64,000 nucleotides of DNA from Dillenia suffruticosa (taxonomy: Eukaryota; Streptophyta; Magnoliopsida; Dilleniales; Dilleniaceae), in the NCBI GenBank assembly GCA_033439265.1, contig JAVTVX010000035.1:9946001-10010000 (forward strand), written 5' to 3'. The notes below the pieces were generated by a model. The model did no database searches and was not told where the DNA came from. It saw only the letters and a program-made list of their open reading frames with translations. Numbering within the stretch: position 1 is the stretch's first letter; every line of letters begins with the position of its first letter. This document shows, piece by piece, positions 21,359 to 33,463 of the stretch. Made by a program: the position numbers and the translations under genes.

Positions 21359-22911
21359 TGTTGACATCAAATGTGATAATCTAGAGAGGTGAATAGATTA
21401 TTTAAAATTTTCGACTACTTTTGAGTGTTTAAAAGATAAAAACCTATTTGAAAAGAATAAATAAATAAACACTAATAGAAAATTTGACACATACAATTTA
21501 TAGTGGTTTCACTTTTTTGTGTATGTCCACTCTCAGACTTCATATAGATTTTCAAATCTACTATTTTATCGAACAATTTACAAACTAGCTTCCCAATGTG
21601 TTAGTGAACTTTATAAGTATTTTCCCAAATACTTCCACTTGCTATTCATAGGAGCAAGCAAAACCTAATCTGATACCTCTCTTGTTAACACCCAAGCCCA
21701 AGATCATGAATATTAAAAATTTTGATCTTTTACAACAAGTAGAGAGTAAAATAATGAGCAGAGAGAAGCACAAAACACTCGAAACAATACAGACATATCA
21801 CTTATAAGAAATAAAACCAATGTCTGTAAAAATGTTCTCAATATTGTTTGGTCCTCACAAAAAGTTATTCTTCTTCATTCTTGAGTTATTCTTATAGTCA
21901 GAGAAGGAGATTTAGTCGTTGAAAACCATTAAATGTATCGTAGAGTTTGGAAAAGTTGGTAAACAGTACATTAAATTTGATACAACTTTTCTGAACAAGT
22001 ATACGCTATACACAACAAGTCGATCTCTTGAGACCTTAAGAAGACTTGCCTTTACATTTTGCAATTCTTGTGTTGGCTTGATGAGTATTTGAGTCTACTT
22101 GTTAATATTTAAATGTGAGAGAGAAGTGGACTTGTTTAGACCATGAGTAAACTTATAGATTACAAGTCCTCTTACAAGTAAGTTGAGTCGCCTTAACATT
22201 AACTACAAGTAGACTCATTCAACATTGGGTTGACTTGTCAAGTGTGCAGAGAATAAATTTTGAGACTTTGATTTTCCAAACGACTTGTGTTTTGGTTGAG
22301 TCGACTTGCATACCTGTTTTTCTTTAGGTTAGGTCACTTTGGATGGTTTCTGAGTCTTCTTGTCTTAATTACAGATTCAGATTTCTGTGACCATAAATTG
22401 ATAAGTCATCTTGCAAGTTTTTTGGGTCGACTTGTGTTTTTTAATTTCTACAGTTAGGTCATCTTGTAATATGGTGAGGTCGCTTGACTTTGTGTAAACA
22501 TGGATTTCTGATACTCATGTTTTTTAGGTCATCTTGTATTTTTAGTAGCGTCGTCTTGTATTTTTAGTTGGGTCTTCTTGAGTGCATGCAGACATAAACT
22601 TCTAAGACTTTTCTTTCTTATATCATCTTGTGCTTTTAGTTGGGTTATCTTGAGTGTGTGTAGACATAGACTTCTGAGACTTTTCTTTCTCAAGTTGTCT
22701 TGTGCTTTCAGTTGGGTCGACTTGGAAAGATTATATTTAGCTAAATTATGACATTCATGACTTAAATCAACTTTTATTACCAGTGCAAAACGACTTCCCC
22801 ATACAAGATATAATTTTAATAATTTTTCTTATTTTTCTTGAATTTTTAATTAATTAATTCTAAATCAATTTTTAATACCCATAATTATTATCAAAACTTA
22901 TTTTACTCAAT
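21359..22911 (-). repeat. SIRE element 3' LTR
   Basis: It aligns with 31225-32680 from TGTTGACATCAAATGTGATA (21359) to CTTCCCCATACA (22805), about 1447 bp. It probably continues to 22911, where a purine-rich tract (minus AAAAGGGGCGAGA) starts. It holds the same 69-bp tandem repeats as its partner, at about 22490-22735. Confidence 0.85.
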
Positions 22912-23715
22912 AATCTCGCCCCTTTTGTTGATGTCAAAACGTAACTTAAAAAATTATTAAATTGTTTGAAAAATCGACAAATACTCCATCTCAACCAATG
23001 CCATACCATTTTAATTTTTGAAATACGTATATCCTTTAAATTTTGCATGGCCTTTCAACTAACATTCATATAGTATACTATAGATACACATGATATCGCA
23101 TTCTATGGTATATGCATCCAAATTCACATTATAGCACATCTAACAATTTACGGTCCTCTCCCTCTTAACCTAATACCTATTTTTCTTACTTTTACACATT
23201 CAAAATTTATATATTCAAACCAATCACATAACTACATATTCATCACTCATCAATTTATAATATACATTAAAATCATCACATATTCAAGTCAAAGATGCAT
23301 GTTATTTTATATGGTTTGTAATGTATAGCATTGCATACTGATCATATCAATTGCATTTATGTATTCAACCACTGTATACCAATTTTCAATCAATCATTTA
23401 ATCAGAGCATACCAATACCTTAACAAGCAAAGCATACCAATGCACTTATGTATTCAACTAGTGTATATCAATTATCAACCAATCATTTAATAAGAGGATA
23501 CCAATGCCTTAACAAGCAAAACATACCAATGCATGATAAAATTTAAAAATTTAAACCATTGCATTCATGTATTCAACCAACGTATACCAATTTTCAACCA
23601 ATCATTTAACCAGAGTATACCAGTACCTTAACAAGCAAATCATACCAATCCATGATAAAATTTAAAAATTTAAACTGATATTCATTTATTCTCCCCTTTT
23701 TTGTCATCAACAAAT
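22912..23715 (-). repeat. Tandem repeat between two polypurine-like tracts
   Basis: Lies just inside the 3' LTR. Three copies of a 115-130 bp unit (about 23355-23680) share ATTCAACCA, TATACCAATTTTCAA, AATCATTTAA and CCTTAACAAGCAAA. A second purine tract on the minus strand (GATGACAAAAAAGGGG, 23690-23710) follows. The first tract is at 22912-22925. Confidence 0.7.
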
Positions 23716-24162
23716 TTGGAACCAAAAGAAGACAATGAATAATTCATCAAATTAGAAACAGTTAAGTAATTTATCAAAAGAGAGCAATATATATGAAATA
23801 TGAGTTTACAGTTGATGAAAAGGAATAAAATCAAAAGATTTTACAGTTGTAATTATCTATACACATTTCAATGGCTGATAACCTAAAGTCAAATATAAAA
23901 GGATAACAAAATAAGTTGTGGGTTTTTTGAAACAAGTAGCTCATAAGAGGAAGCCACGGTAAGAGTAAACTATGAAGAATTAGAAGGGTCATCTTGATCT
24001 TTTTTAATTAAAGATTCCAATGTGTTCAACTTGTCATGAATTTTTTTTATTTTGGTTTTCTAATTCATGCAGTTTAGCTTGAGTTTGAGAATTTTGATAT
24101 TTAATTCTAAAGAGCTAAGCTTGTAAATGCACTAATACTCCCCAAACCATGTCCATTGTAAT

Positions 24163-25480
24163 TTAAGACGAGAAAAGGGAGGGAATAGATGTGGATGGAC
24201 AACCAAATGAAGGAGTAAGCTGTAGGTTTTCTTCTCTATGTTCATTAGAGGGACATTCTTTAGATGGTTCACTTGGTCCTGTTTCATCATTTTTCCTTTT
24301 CTTTCCCCCTACATCTTGATCATCATCATTCTTTTCCCAAACTCCATTTTTACACACTCACTTGGTCTTTTTCAAATAGAGTTCACCAATTCCATATTTC
24401 ATACTTAATTTAGTAAAATCTCCTTTTTCAAATCTATTTTGTTTATGATCAAAATGTCAGAGATCAAGGAACAATAAAGAAGATTTGTAGACTTTGATTT
24501 TGCTGCAGCAATCATGAAATAGAGAACTAAGAAGTGAAGTCTAGGGTTTTAAGCATCAATGATACATGTCATTAACCAAAGATCTTTCTTGGTTATGTTT
24601 GTATGATTATCACCTCTAGATCTAAGAACGTGAGTGATAATGAGATGAAAAATGCATTCATGAACTCCCAAATTTTTTGCATTCAAGTCTACCTCCTCTA
24701 TCTCCTTCAAATTGTCATTCTTAAACACTACTTTTGCATATTCAATTTGACTCCTCTTCATGTATTCTTTACATTTACTAAATAGATCACATTCTAAATT
24801 ACACATCATGCGCATGACCTTAAGGGTAACCACAATTTATTTCCCTTTAATATGTGTCTTGAAAGAGTAAGATTCAATTCCCATTACAAAGTAATAGTGT
24901 GTTTTTATCATATGTTCTCCAGTTTCATCAATCACTTTTATATTGTTGTGAAATTTTCTAACCAAGTGATCATAGATATTTTCATTTGGACTCATCAGTG
25001 AATGTGGTAGAAAGTGTAAAAGATATTCTTCATACGAAAAATTAATTTTCTTCAAAAATTTCTAGTCAATAAGCCTTGCTAAATTCAATTTCCTTTTGGA
25101 GAAATTGGTGGTGAATGACTTACTTTTCTCAAGTGTGGGAAAATTACTTTCGCTGAATTTTGATGGATTCTTTGTTTTGGCACCATGAAGGTTCTTCAAT
25201 TGATCTTTGTTGAAGATGAGAAACCTTTGTGAAGAAAGACTGTGGACTAGGGTTTCTTCGTGCTTTAATGAATGATTGAGAGCAATTTTGCTGCAAGAAG
25301 ATGAGTTAGGGTTTTGTCGTGTTTCGATGAGTATCTTCTTTTAGTTTTTCTTTGTTTGAGTTCAATAAGGAGAGGAAGAAATATAGCTAGGGTTTCGTTG
25401 TGAAGAGATTGGGGTTTGAAGGAGAAGAAGATTGATTAGACTTTACTCGAGAAAATGAGAAAGGAAGAGACAACTTGATT
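24163..25480 (-). pseudogene. Env-like / extra ORF of the SIRE element
   Basis: Three open pieces (25055-24837, 24833-24549 and 24357-24163) follow each other in different frames downstream of RNase H. One includes HLIITHVLRSRGDNHTNI and KKDLWLMTCIID, a pattern I associate with the extra C-terminal ORF found in SIRE-type and other plant retrotransposons. The last piece is acidic, with a KKRKND basic patch. No signal peptide or membrane segment was seen, so env is only a positional label. Function is unknown. Confidence 0.5.
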
Positions 25481-25599
25481 CATGAGGCAAAGAAACGCAA
25501 AAATGAGAGGGATTTTTGGTTTAGAATTGAAAATTTTGGAGGGAATATGAAGGGTCACAACTCCCAAATTCCTTTGTTTAATTTTGGGTCAGATTCGGT

Positions 25600-26200
25600 T
25601 TATTGAGAGAGAGAAAATTGGATTTCGGTTTGAAATTTTGGGTTTTGATCATTTCATGAGCTGCATGAGTCAATTTCATTAGGGTAATGCATTGACTTGT
25701 CTATTCACACAATACGACTTGCATTAAATTGCAAGATGACTTGCATTAAGTTGCAAGATAACTTATGTGAATAAAATCCTATTTTTAAATACCATCAGGT
25801 CGCCTTTCCAAATGTTTAAAATGATTCAATAGTGTTTTTAGAATTATTTATATGGCTTGGATTTAGTGAGTCGTCTAGTACTTATACTAAGACAACTTGC
25901 TATGTTCAAACACTATTCATAAGACGATACATAGTTCCTACAATTCTACTTGCTATGTTCAGGTCATCTTGCCAAGTTCCTAAGACAACTTAGTGGTATT
26001 TTTCAGACTTATTTCTGTGGTTTGGGTTTAGCAAGCCGACTTGTACTTCTGATAAGACGAATTGCTATGTTGAAGTACTATTTATAGGGCGACTTATGAT
26101 TCTTACAAGTCTTCTTGCTTCATTTTTCAGAATGATATTCTGAGGCTTAATATCAACAGATCGACTTGTCTATTACATGACTTGATCTTTTATTCACTAA
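25600..26200. repeat. Dispersed GTCGACTTG-type repeats in the SIRE 3' region
   Basis: Many imperfect copies of the word (G/A)-T/A-C-G/A-A-CTTG occur here, including GATGACTTGCATTAA, repeated at 25725 and 25740, and ACAACTTGCTATGTTC-type copies at 25890, 25945 and 26050. The same word is dense in both LTRs (for example GGTCGACTTG). Confidence 0.6.
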
Positions 26201-26334
26201 ATTATCATATTTTTGAAATTTTATCACAATTTCAAATTTTGTTTTATTATTATTAATTTTTTTTATTGTTTATTAGAATTATTTGAATACACACATTGTT
26301 TAGTATTAGATAATTTAAATAGTAAATTCGTTCT

Positions 26335-26990
26335 ATCATACCCAATTCTCTTCTTAAGTCATAAAATCTCTCTCTATCCAAAAATTTAGTGAAAATATCA
26401 GCAATTTGTTTTTCGGTTTCTACATACTCTAGAATTATATGTTTCTTAAATATATGATATCTAATAAAATGATATCTAAATTTAATCTATTAAGTTCTAA
26501 AGTGATAAACTATATTTTTAATCAAATTTATAGCACTACTATTATCAATTTTGATTGATATATTTTCTAATTTCAAGTCATAATTCTCAAGTTGATATTT
26601 GATCCACAAGATTTGAACACAACATTGCCATGCAGCCATATATTCTGCTTCCGTAGTTAAGGTAGCAACACTATTTTATTTTCTAGAGAATCATGACACT
26701 AACATACTCCAAAAAAATTGGCAAGTGCTACTAGTACCATTCCTATCCATTTTATATCCTGCAAAGTCAGCATATGAGTATTCATGCAATATAAATGTTT
26801 AATTTCTATCATACCACGGTCTCAAATTACATGTATCCTTCAAATATCTCCAAATTCTCTTGACTGTAGCTAAATAAGATTCCTTAGGATTAGATTGAAA
26901 TCTAACACAAAAACTTACACTATATAAAGTGTTAGGTCTAGATGTGGTTAAGTAGAGTAGAGAGTCAATCATGCTTTTATATTATTTTTG
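26335..26990 (-). pseudogene. SIRE RNase H domain
   Basis: The minus strand gives AAWQCCVQILWIKYQLENYD (family form AA-CCAQ-LWI--QLEDY), IKIDNSSAINLIKN (family C/D-NTSAINISKN) and the end QIADIFTKFLDRERF (family QIADIFTKPL). Stops interrupt it at several points, including the start of the AEY box. Confidence 0.85.
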
Positions 26991-27059
26991 ACACACTTCC
27001 TTTTCTTTCTCATCTTTGTCTAGTTTAATTGATGTGCTCATAGGTATGACATATCCCTT

Positions 27060-27730
27060 CGCTAAATCCAAATTTCTTGATTAGCTCCTTAGTGAACTTG
27101 GATTGATTAATAAATATTCACTTGAGTTTGCTTTATTTGCAATCTTAGAAAATAATTCAATTCACCCATCATGTTCATCTCAAACCATAGATTTAACAAA
27201 TTCTTGACAAAGATTTTCATTGGTTACCCCAAATACTATATCATCCACATAGATTTGTACTATTAATTTTTTTTTATCTTTTCTTTTAATAAATAAAGTT
27301 GTATCAACTTTTTTTTTCAAAATTATTTTTGATTAGAAAATTACTAAATCTCTCGTACCAATCTCTTAGAAAATTGCTTTAGACCATATAATACTTTAAA
27401 TAATTTGAACACATGATCCATGTATTTTGCATGTTCAAATCCTGACATTTACTATATAAAAACAGTTTCATTTATTACACTATTCAAGAATGCACTCATA
27501 ACATCAATTTTGTAAAATTTAAAATTCATGAAACATACAAAAACAAACAATATTCTAACGGTTTCTAATCTGATTACTGGAGTATAGATTTCATAATAAT
27601 CAATGCATTCTTCTTGGTAATATCCTTGAACTATTAGTCTTGCCTTGTTTTTAGTAATTGTGTCATACTCATCTAGTTTGTTCCTAAATACCCAATTTAT
27701 GCCTATTACCAATTAATCATTTGGTTTAAG
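27060..27730 (-). pseudogene. SIRE reverse transcriptase
   Basis: 27712-27452 reads WVFRNKLDEYDTITKNKARL, QGYYQEECIDYYEIYTPVIR and KIDVMSAFLNSVINETVF, the copia RT N-terminal half in the SIRE style. The catalytic box IVQIYVDDIVF is read at 27269-27237 with both aspartates intact. Frames change between the two halves. Confidence 0.9.
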
Positions 27731-28153
27731 AACTAACTCACATATTTCATTTCTCTCAAATTGGTTTAGCTTTTCTTGCATAGTTAGGATCCAATTTTCA
27801 TCGTTTAGAGTTTCATCAACATTTTTTTGTTCAATTTGATATATGAAAACTATAAATTCATATTGATTTTGAGTTGAGAATCTAGTTCTAACTCTAACAT
27901 CTATAGTTTCAATTACATTTTCTACATTAACATTTTTTCTGACCGTTGGAAATTTTACTCATGTTCTTCTTGTTGTTCATGATTTGTTTGTGTCTTTTCA
28001 GCTCTAGTTTCTGGCATTTTTCTTTTATTTCTTTATTTTCTAATGTCTCTTAGTTTAATATTTATTCTATCTTTTGAATTTCATCATCAAAATTTCTTTT
28101 ACTAAAGGGGTCACTTTCGTCGAAATTTATATGAATAGATTTCTCAACTATCA

Positions 28154-28900
28154 TTATTCTTTTATTGTGTACTGTATATGCTTTATTAGAAATATCCTAA
28201 AAATACCTTCACCACTTTTCGTATCAAAATTTTCCAAGTTATCTTTTCCATTGTTTAGCTCATAACATTTGCATACAAAGACATGGAAATATCTTATATT
28301 AGGTTTTCTACTTTTATACAGTTTGTAGAAAGTTTTTTTAAGAATTGGTTTGATTAATACCCTATTAAAAATATAACAAACCGTATTAACAGTTTCAGCC
28401 CAAAAGTATTTGAATAGATTATACTCACATAATATAGTTTTAACCATTTTTTCTAGAGTTTTATTTTTTCTTTTCACAATTTCATTTTGTTGAGGAGTTT
28501 TAGGTGTAAAAAAATTGTGATCTATTCCATTTTTATTACAAAATTCTTGCAAAGATCTATTTTCAAACTTTTTACTATAATCACTTTTAATACTATTAAT
28601 TGTGTATCATTTTTCATTTTGAATTTTTCTATATAATTTGATGAACGTATTGCAGATTTCTTCCTTTTTAGCTAAAAATAATACTCATGTATCTCTAGAG
28701 TAGTCATCAATTATTATAAAATCATAATATTTTTCTCATAAACTTTGTGTTCTAGTTGTACCGAAGAGATCCATGTGAAATAACTCTAATGGTTTAGATG
28801 TAGAGACTATATTTTTTTATTTGAAAGAAAATTTGATATGCTTTCCCTTCATGTAAACATCCAAATTTTATTCTTTTTATATTTTAATTTGAGAATCTCT
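28154..28900 (-). pseudogene. SIRE integrase
   Basis: The open part 28552-28154 reads NGIDHNFFTPKTPQQNEIVK (the catalytic Glu region is ordinarily QQNGVVERKN; here QQNEIVKRKN, so the Glu of VER is changed to Lys), then KYFWAETVNTVCYIFNRVLI and FHVFVCKCYELNNGKDNLE. The upstream core (28570-28900) is broken by stops. The Glu to Lys change alone would be expected to inactivate strand transfer. Confidence 0.87.
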
Positions 28901-28987
28901 TTAACAATATTTTTTATAACTAATTTAAATATTAAATCTATACTTGTATGTCCTTATATTATCTAAATTAATAACATATATGTTTCT

Positions 28988-29300
28988 TTATCTTTTTCCT
29001 CTAAAATTTACTTCCTTGTTTAATTTAACTATTACATTATAACAATTATAATCAAATACAACAATAAAACTTTTGTCACGCAATTGACTAATTCTAAGCA
29101 AATTATGTTTTAATTCTTTAACTAAGAAAACATACTCAATTTGAGTAGAAAACATATTTAAGTTTTCTATACCAATTATTTTCCCTCTAAAATTGTCTTC
29201 GAATACCACTTTTTCTCCTTTCATTTCTTTCAAATTGCTGAATTTAGAGGAATCTCCTGTCATGTGCCGAGAGTATCCGCTATCCAGAAACCATGTATTT
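28988..29300 (-). pseudogene. SIRE protease / pre-integrase region
   Basis: The active-site box reads LDSGYSRHMTGD (29299-29255), where the family has DSGCSRHMTGD. Downstream come GKIIGIENLNMFSTQIEYVF and LKHNLLRISQLRDKSF, the conserved strings following the protease in SIRE polyproteins. Confidence 0.9.
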
Positions 29301-29387
29301 TAGGAGTTTTGGTTTTGAAACAAATTTGCACATTAAAGAAATCAAGTATTGGCCTTTAGTACCCAAATTTTCTTGGGTCTAGCAATG

Positions 29388-30420
29388 TTAGTATATGGTT
29401 TCGAATGCACTCTTTGGTACCCATTTCAATGTCATTTTCTTGAATTCCAAGTTATTGAACCAGCATTTATCCCTGTTATGTCCAGTTTTATTGTAGTAGG
29501 TGCATTTGACATGTGTTTTAGGGCTTTTTGTTTGATTTGACATGGATTTTATTCTAAGTTTGCAATAATATGGACTATGTTTTTGTTTCATGCAATAATG
29601 ACATTTAGAGTTTGACATTTTATTCATTGAGTTAGGTATAAAGAAACTATAAAGTTTCTTCTAAGTCATGGCAGGATTGTACCCCAAATCAGTTTTATCA
29701 TAAACAACTCTTTAAACTCCAAGCATCAAGTCCAATTTATTTTGTCTTTGAGCAAATTTGTACAGCAAAGAGTTTGGTATTTTGTTTTTCTCTCTTTTTT
29801 TTTTGATTTAGCTCCTTTTTTATATTTTCATTCTTGCTTTTCTCATTATTGTCATTTAGAGACTCAATTCTTATATTTTCAATTTCTAAATGCAAATCAT
29901 TTGCTTCATTTGTTGTATCTTTAAGTTCCTCAAGCAAGTCAATTTTCTCTTGTTTTAAATTATCATTTTCTAATATGAGTTTTTCATTTTCAGATTTCAA
30001 TTTATTCCTATCTTCCTCTAGTTTGATCATTCTTTAAAGAGCTATTTTTCTTAATCATATTTTTTTATATATTTGATAGATTCTATGAATGTATCATGCA
30101 ATTTCATCAAGGGAGAGTTCATATTTAGATTCTGAATCAGAAAAATATGATATTGAAGAGGTTATCTTATTATTTGAATCGTCTTCTAATGCCATGACGC
30201 ACAAGTTTGTTTGACGCACAAGTTTGTTTGTTCTTGTTCACGTTTCTCCTCACTTGCGCTTTCATCCTCATCGCTCGATGTTGCCAGAGCCTTTTTCTTT
30301 CCCTTTTCTCCTTCTTCTCAACTTTCTTTAGTAATGGATAATCAGTCTTGATATGATCAAACTTTTTACACTCATAGCATCTTATTTCTTCATTTCTTTC
30401 TAGTTTCTTGAATTCTTTTC
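29388..30420 (-). pseudogene. SIRE gag C-terminus: coiled coil and zinc knuckles
   Basis: 30390-30340 encodes a first CCHC knuckle, CYECKKFDHIKTDYP, in which the last Cys is Tyr and the usual Gly is Asp. 30030-29737 encodes a Lys/Glu/Asn-rich heptad-like stretch (about 70 residues from MIKLEEDRNKLKSENEKL), a predicted coiled coil. 29627-29388 encodes two further knuckle-like units, CHYCMKQKHSPYYC and CTYYNKTGHNRDKC, the latter missing its second Cys. This knuckle and coiled-coil pattern is typical of SIRE Gag. Confidence 0.85.
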
Positions 30421-30436
30421 TACCTTTGTTTTTCTT

Positions 30437-31009
30437 TTACATCATCAATTTCTTGAACTTTCTAGTTAGAAGATCCATATTTTCATCTTCATCATCACTT
30501 GAGTTGGTTACCTCACTTTTAGCTTTTAGTGCTATGTATTTACTTCTTTCTTCATTTTCATTTCCTTTGGAGTTTATCTTCATTTCATGAGTTGTCAATG
30601 AACCAACTAATTTATCCATTGTAAAGGTTTCTAAATTTTTGGATTCTTCAATTACCATAACCTTGGCTTCCCATGATTTAGCCATACATCGTAATACTTT
30701 GTTAACCATATTTTCTTAACTGATTCCTTTTTCCAACAATCTTAATTCATTTGTGATGGTATTGAACCTTATTATCATGTCTCTTACTGTTTCACCATTG
30801 CTCATCTTAAATGCTTCATATTTTTGCTTAAATATCCTTATTTTGTTATTTCTCACTTGATTTGTGCCTTCGTAGGTGGCCTCCAACCTTTTCCATATTT
30901 CTTTTGCAGTGACACAAGATGAGATCCTATTGTATTCATTAAAACTCAAGGCCAAATGCAGCAGGTAAACTGCCTTACAATTAGTTCTATAGGCCTTTCT
31001 TTTCTTCAA
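30437..31009 (-). pseudogene. SIRE gag N-terminal half
   Basis: 31009-30716 reads LALSFNEYNRISSCVTAKEI, WKRLEATYEGTNQVRNNKIR and FKMSNGETVRDMIIRFNTIT, the UBN2-type Gag core. 30709-30437 continues with VNKVLRCMAKSWEAKVMVI and LETFTMDKLVGSLTTHEMKI. A single in-frame stop (at about 30713) separates the two. Confidence 0.92.
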
Positions 31010-31210
31010 GAGTCATATTTTTCATCTTTACAGGAATTCTTACCCTATCAATTTCTTCGTTGGAAATTCAATTCATTCTTCTATAATTTCCCATGTTGTC
31101 TCATTTTGTGCAATTATGAAATTTTCTATCCTTTGCTTTCAATAGTTACAATAGTTGCTTTCATTTTTTATCTTTACTTTTGAGGTTATTGAACCATTTC
31201 CAAAAAATCT

Positions 31211-31223
31211 ACTTTGATACCAC
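31211..31223 (-). promoter_or_regulatory. SIRE primer binding site
   Basis: The minus strand reads GTGGTATCAAAGT directly inside the LTR. TGGTATCA plus AG matches the initiator-Met tRNA complement with one substitution (AAAG for AGAG). Confidence 0.85.
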
Positions 31224-31224
31224 T

Positions 31225-32680
31225 TGTTAATACTAAATGTGATAACTTAGAGGAGGTGAATAGGCTGTCTAAAATTTTTGACTAAATTTGAGTGTTTAAA
31301 AGATAAAAAACTATTTGTAAAGAATAAATACATAAATAAATAAATAAATACTAAAAGAAAAATTGATATACACAATTTATAGTGGTTTCACTTTTTTGGT
31401 GTACATCCACTCTTAGACTTTATCTAAATTTTTAAATCCACTACTTTATCGAACAATTTACAAACTAACTTTCCAAGGTGTTGAATTTTACAAGTATTTT
31501 CTCAAATACTTTCACTTGCTTTTCACAGAAGCAAGCAAAACATAATCTGATACATCTCTTGTTAACACTCAAGCCCAAGATCATGAATACTAAAAATTTT
31601 GATCTCTTACAACAAGTAGAGAGTAAAATGATGAGCAGAGAGAAGCACAAAATACTAAAAACAATACAGATTGATCACTTATAAGAAATAAAAACAGTGT
31701 ATGTAAAAATATTCTCAGTATTGTTCAGTCCTCACAAAAAGTTATTCTTCTTCATTCTTGAGTTGTTCTTATAGTCGGAGAAAGAGATTTAGTCGTTGAA
31801 AACTATTGAATGCATCGCAGAGTTTGGTGAGGTTAGTGAACAGTACATTAAATTCGATACAACTTTTCTGAACAAGTATGCATTAAACATAACAAATCGA
31901 TCTCCTGGGACCTTAAGTAGAATTGCCTTTACATTTTGAAATTCTTGTGTTGGCTTGATGAGTATTTGAGTCTACTTGTTAATATTTAAATATGAGAGAG
32001 AAGTGAACTTGTTTAGACTATGAGTAGACTTATGGATAACAAGTCCTCTTACAAGTAAGTTGAGTCACCTTAACATTGACTACAAGTAGACTCATTCAGC
32101 CTTGGATTGACTTATCAAGTATGCAGAGAATAAATTCTGAGACTTTGATTTTACAGGATGACTTGTGTTTTGGTTGAGTCGACTTGCATACCTGTTTTTC
32201 TTTAGGTTAGGTTACCTTGGATGGTTTCTAAATCTTTTTGCCTTAATTATAGATTCAGACTTCTGTGACCATAAATTGACAAGTCGTCTTACTAGTTTCC
32301 TTGGGTCGACTTATGCTTTTTAATTTCTACAGTTAGGTCATATTGTAGTTAGGTGAGATCGTCTTGATTTTGTACAAACATGGATTTCTGAGACTTATAT
32401 TTTTCAGGTCATCTTGTACTTTTAGTTGGGTTGTTTTGACTGTGTGTAAACATAAAATTCTGAGACTTTTCTTTCTCAGGTCATCTTGTGTTTTTAGTTG
32501 GGTCGTCTTGAGTGTGTGCAGATATAGATTTTTGAGACTTTTCTTTCTCAGGTCATCTTGTGCTTTTAGTTGGGCTAACTTGAAAAGATGTATATTTAGC
32601 CAAATTCTGACATTCATGACTTCAAATCGACTTCCATTATTAATACAAGGTGACTTCCCCATACAATATACAATTTTTTA
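31225..32680 (-). repeat. SIRE element 5' LTR, outer end truncated
   Basis: Partner of 21359-22805, aligned from TGTTAATACTAAATGTGATA (31225) to CTTCCCCATACA (32665). Past about 32680 it no longer resembles the other LTR. It has three adjacent copies of a 69-bp unit at about 32380-32588. Confidence 0.88.
32380..32588 (+). repeat. 69-bp tandem repeat in the SIRE LTR
   Basis: Three units share CTGAGACTTTTCTTTCTCAG, GTCATCTTGTG and TTTTAGTTGGG. The period is 69 bp, a multiple of 3, so both strands stay open through it (a 108-codon plus frame and a 109-codon minus frame with a 23-residue repeat). The homologous block in the other LTR is less regular. The open frames are a result of the repeat, not genes. 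Confidence 0.85.
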
Positions 32681-32689
32681 TTCAATATA

Positions 32690-33447
32690 ACTAAAATTAT
32701 CATTATATAATTTATTATATTGAATACTCAACATGCAAGCATCTTGGAGATGGGTGCCTGGATTAAAAGGTGAGAGCCCATGCCAAAAAAAGAAAATATA
32801 TTGTCGATTTGAAATTAAAAGACCGAAAAGAAAAGCAAACCAATTCGCATTTATCAAGTTGAAACATAAATGTTGAGCTTTTTTTGTTTTAAGTATAAAC
32901 CATAAATTTGATTAAATTTGATTTATATCGGATTATACCATTAGAAAATAAAATTGTCCTAACACCTGCTTTGATTATATATAAAATTTTTATTAAAATG
33001 TTTATTAATTGTTCCTAATAGGATAATTTAATGGTACAAATCTCTTCTCTCAACTTGATGATTTAAAATTTAAATCTTTATATAACAAAAAAAAAGAGGT
33101 GTTGCCGTGGTTGGCTTACACTAATGGTTAGCAATAATGCTAGGCTCAAGAGGTCTTGACCTTGATCCTATTTAAGGATTGAGGTTGGTCTATTATGGCT
33201 AGGTGATTCATTTTAAAAATATAAATCACAATATTTAGATAATTATTCATATATTTTGATTTTGACATTGACAAACAACATTTTTATTTATATAGGAATG
33301 ATTTAAAAAATGTAGATTCTTTGCATTCTTTATAAAATTTACGGTGAGATTTGGGTGAATTAAATCTTTTAAAATTTAATTATTAAAAATTAATTATTAA
33401 AAATTAATCATGTTAATGAATTTAGTCGATGTGGAAGACGGTGTAGT
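32690..33447. other. AT-rich spacer
   Basis: No gene was seen. At about 33100-33190 a stretch GTTGCCGTGGTTGGC... GGTCTTGACCTTGATCC faintly resembles a tRNA-type SINE head, but it has no target duplication that I can see. Confidence 0.4.
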
Positions 33448-33463
33448 ACCGATAACCCTTTTT

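Larger units (their letters stand above)
21359..32680 (-). mobile_element. SIRE-lineage Ty1/copia retrotransposon (11.3 kb)
   Basis: Transcribed on the minus strand. The long LTRs are 21359 to about 22911 and 31225 to about 32680. The order from the 5' end is gag with coiled coil and two zinc knuckles, protease, integrase, RT, RNase H, then an env-like region and a long repeat-rich 3' region. Size, LTR length, the extra 3' ORF and the PPT-like AAAAAAGGGGAGAA all fit the SIRE/Maximus group. No target duplication matches (TAACT on the left, ATATA after 32665), which fits loss of the outer end of the right LTR. Coding parts carry many stops. Confidence 0.9.

Noticed and set aside
32333-32690. 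108/109-codon frames on both strands
   Set aside because: Produced by the 69-bp LTR repeat; the same region in the other LTR has lost the frame.
33100-33190. tRNA gene or SINE
   Set aside because: Only weak box A/B resemblance, no cloverleaf, no tail and no target duplication visible.
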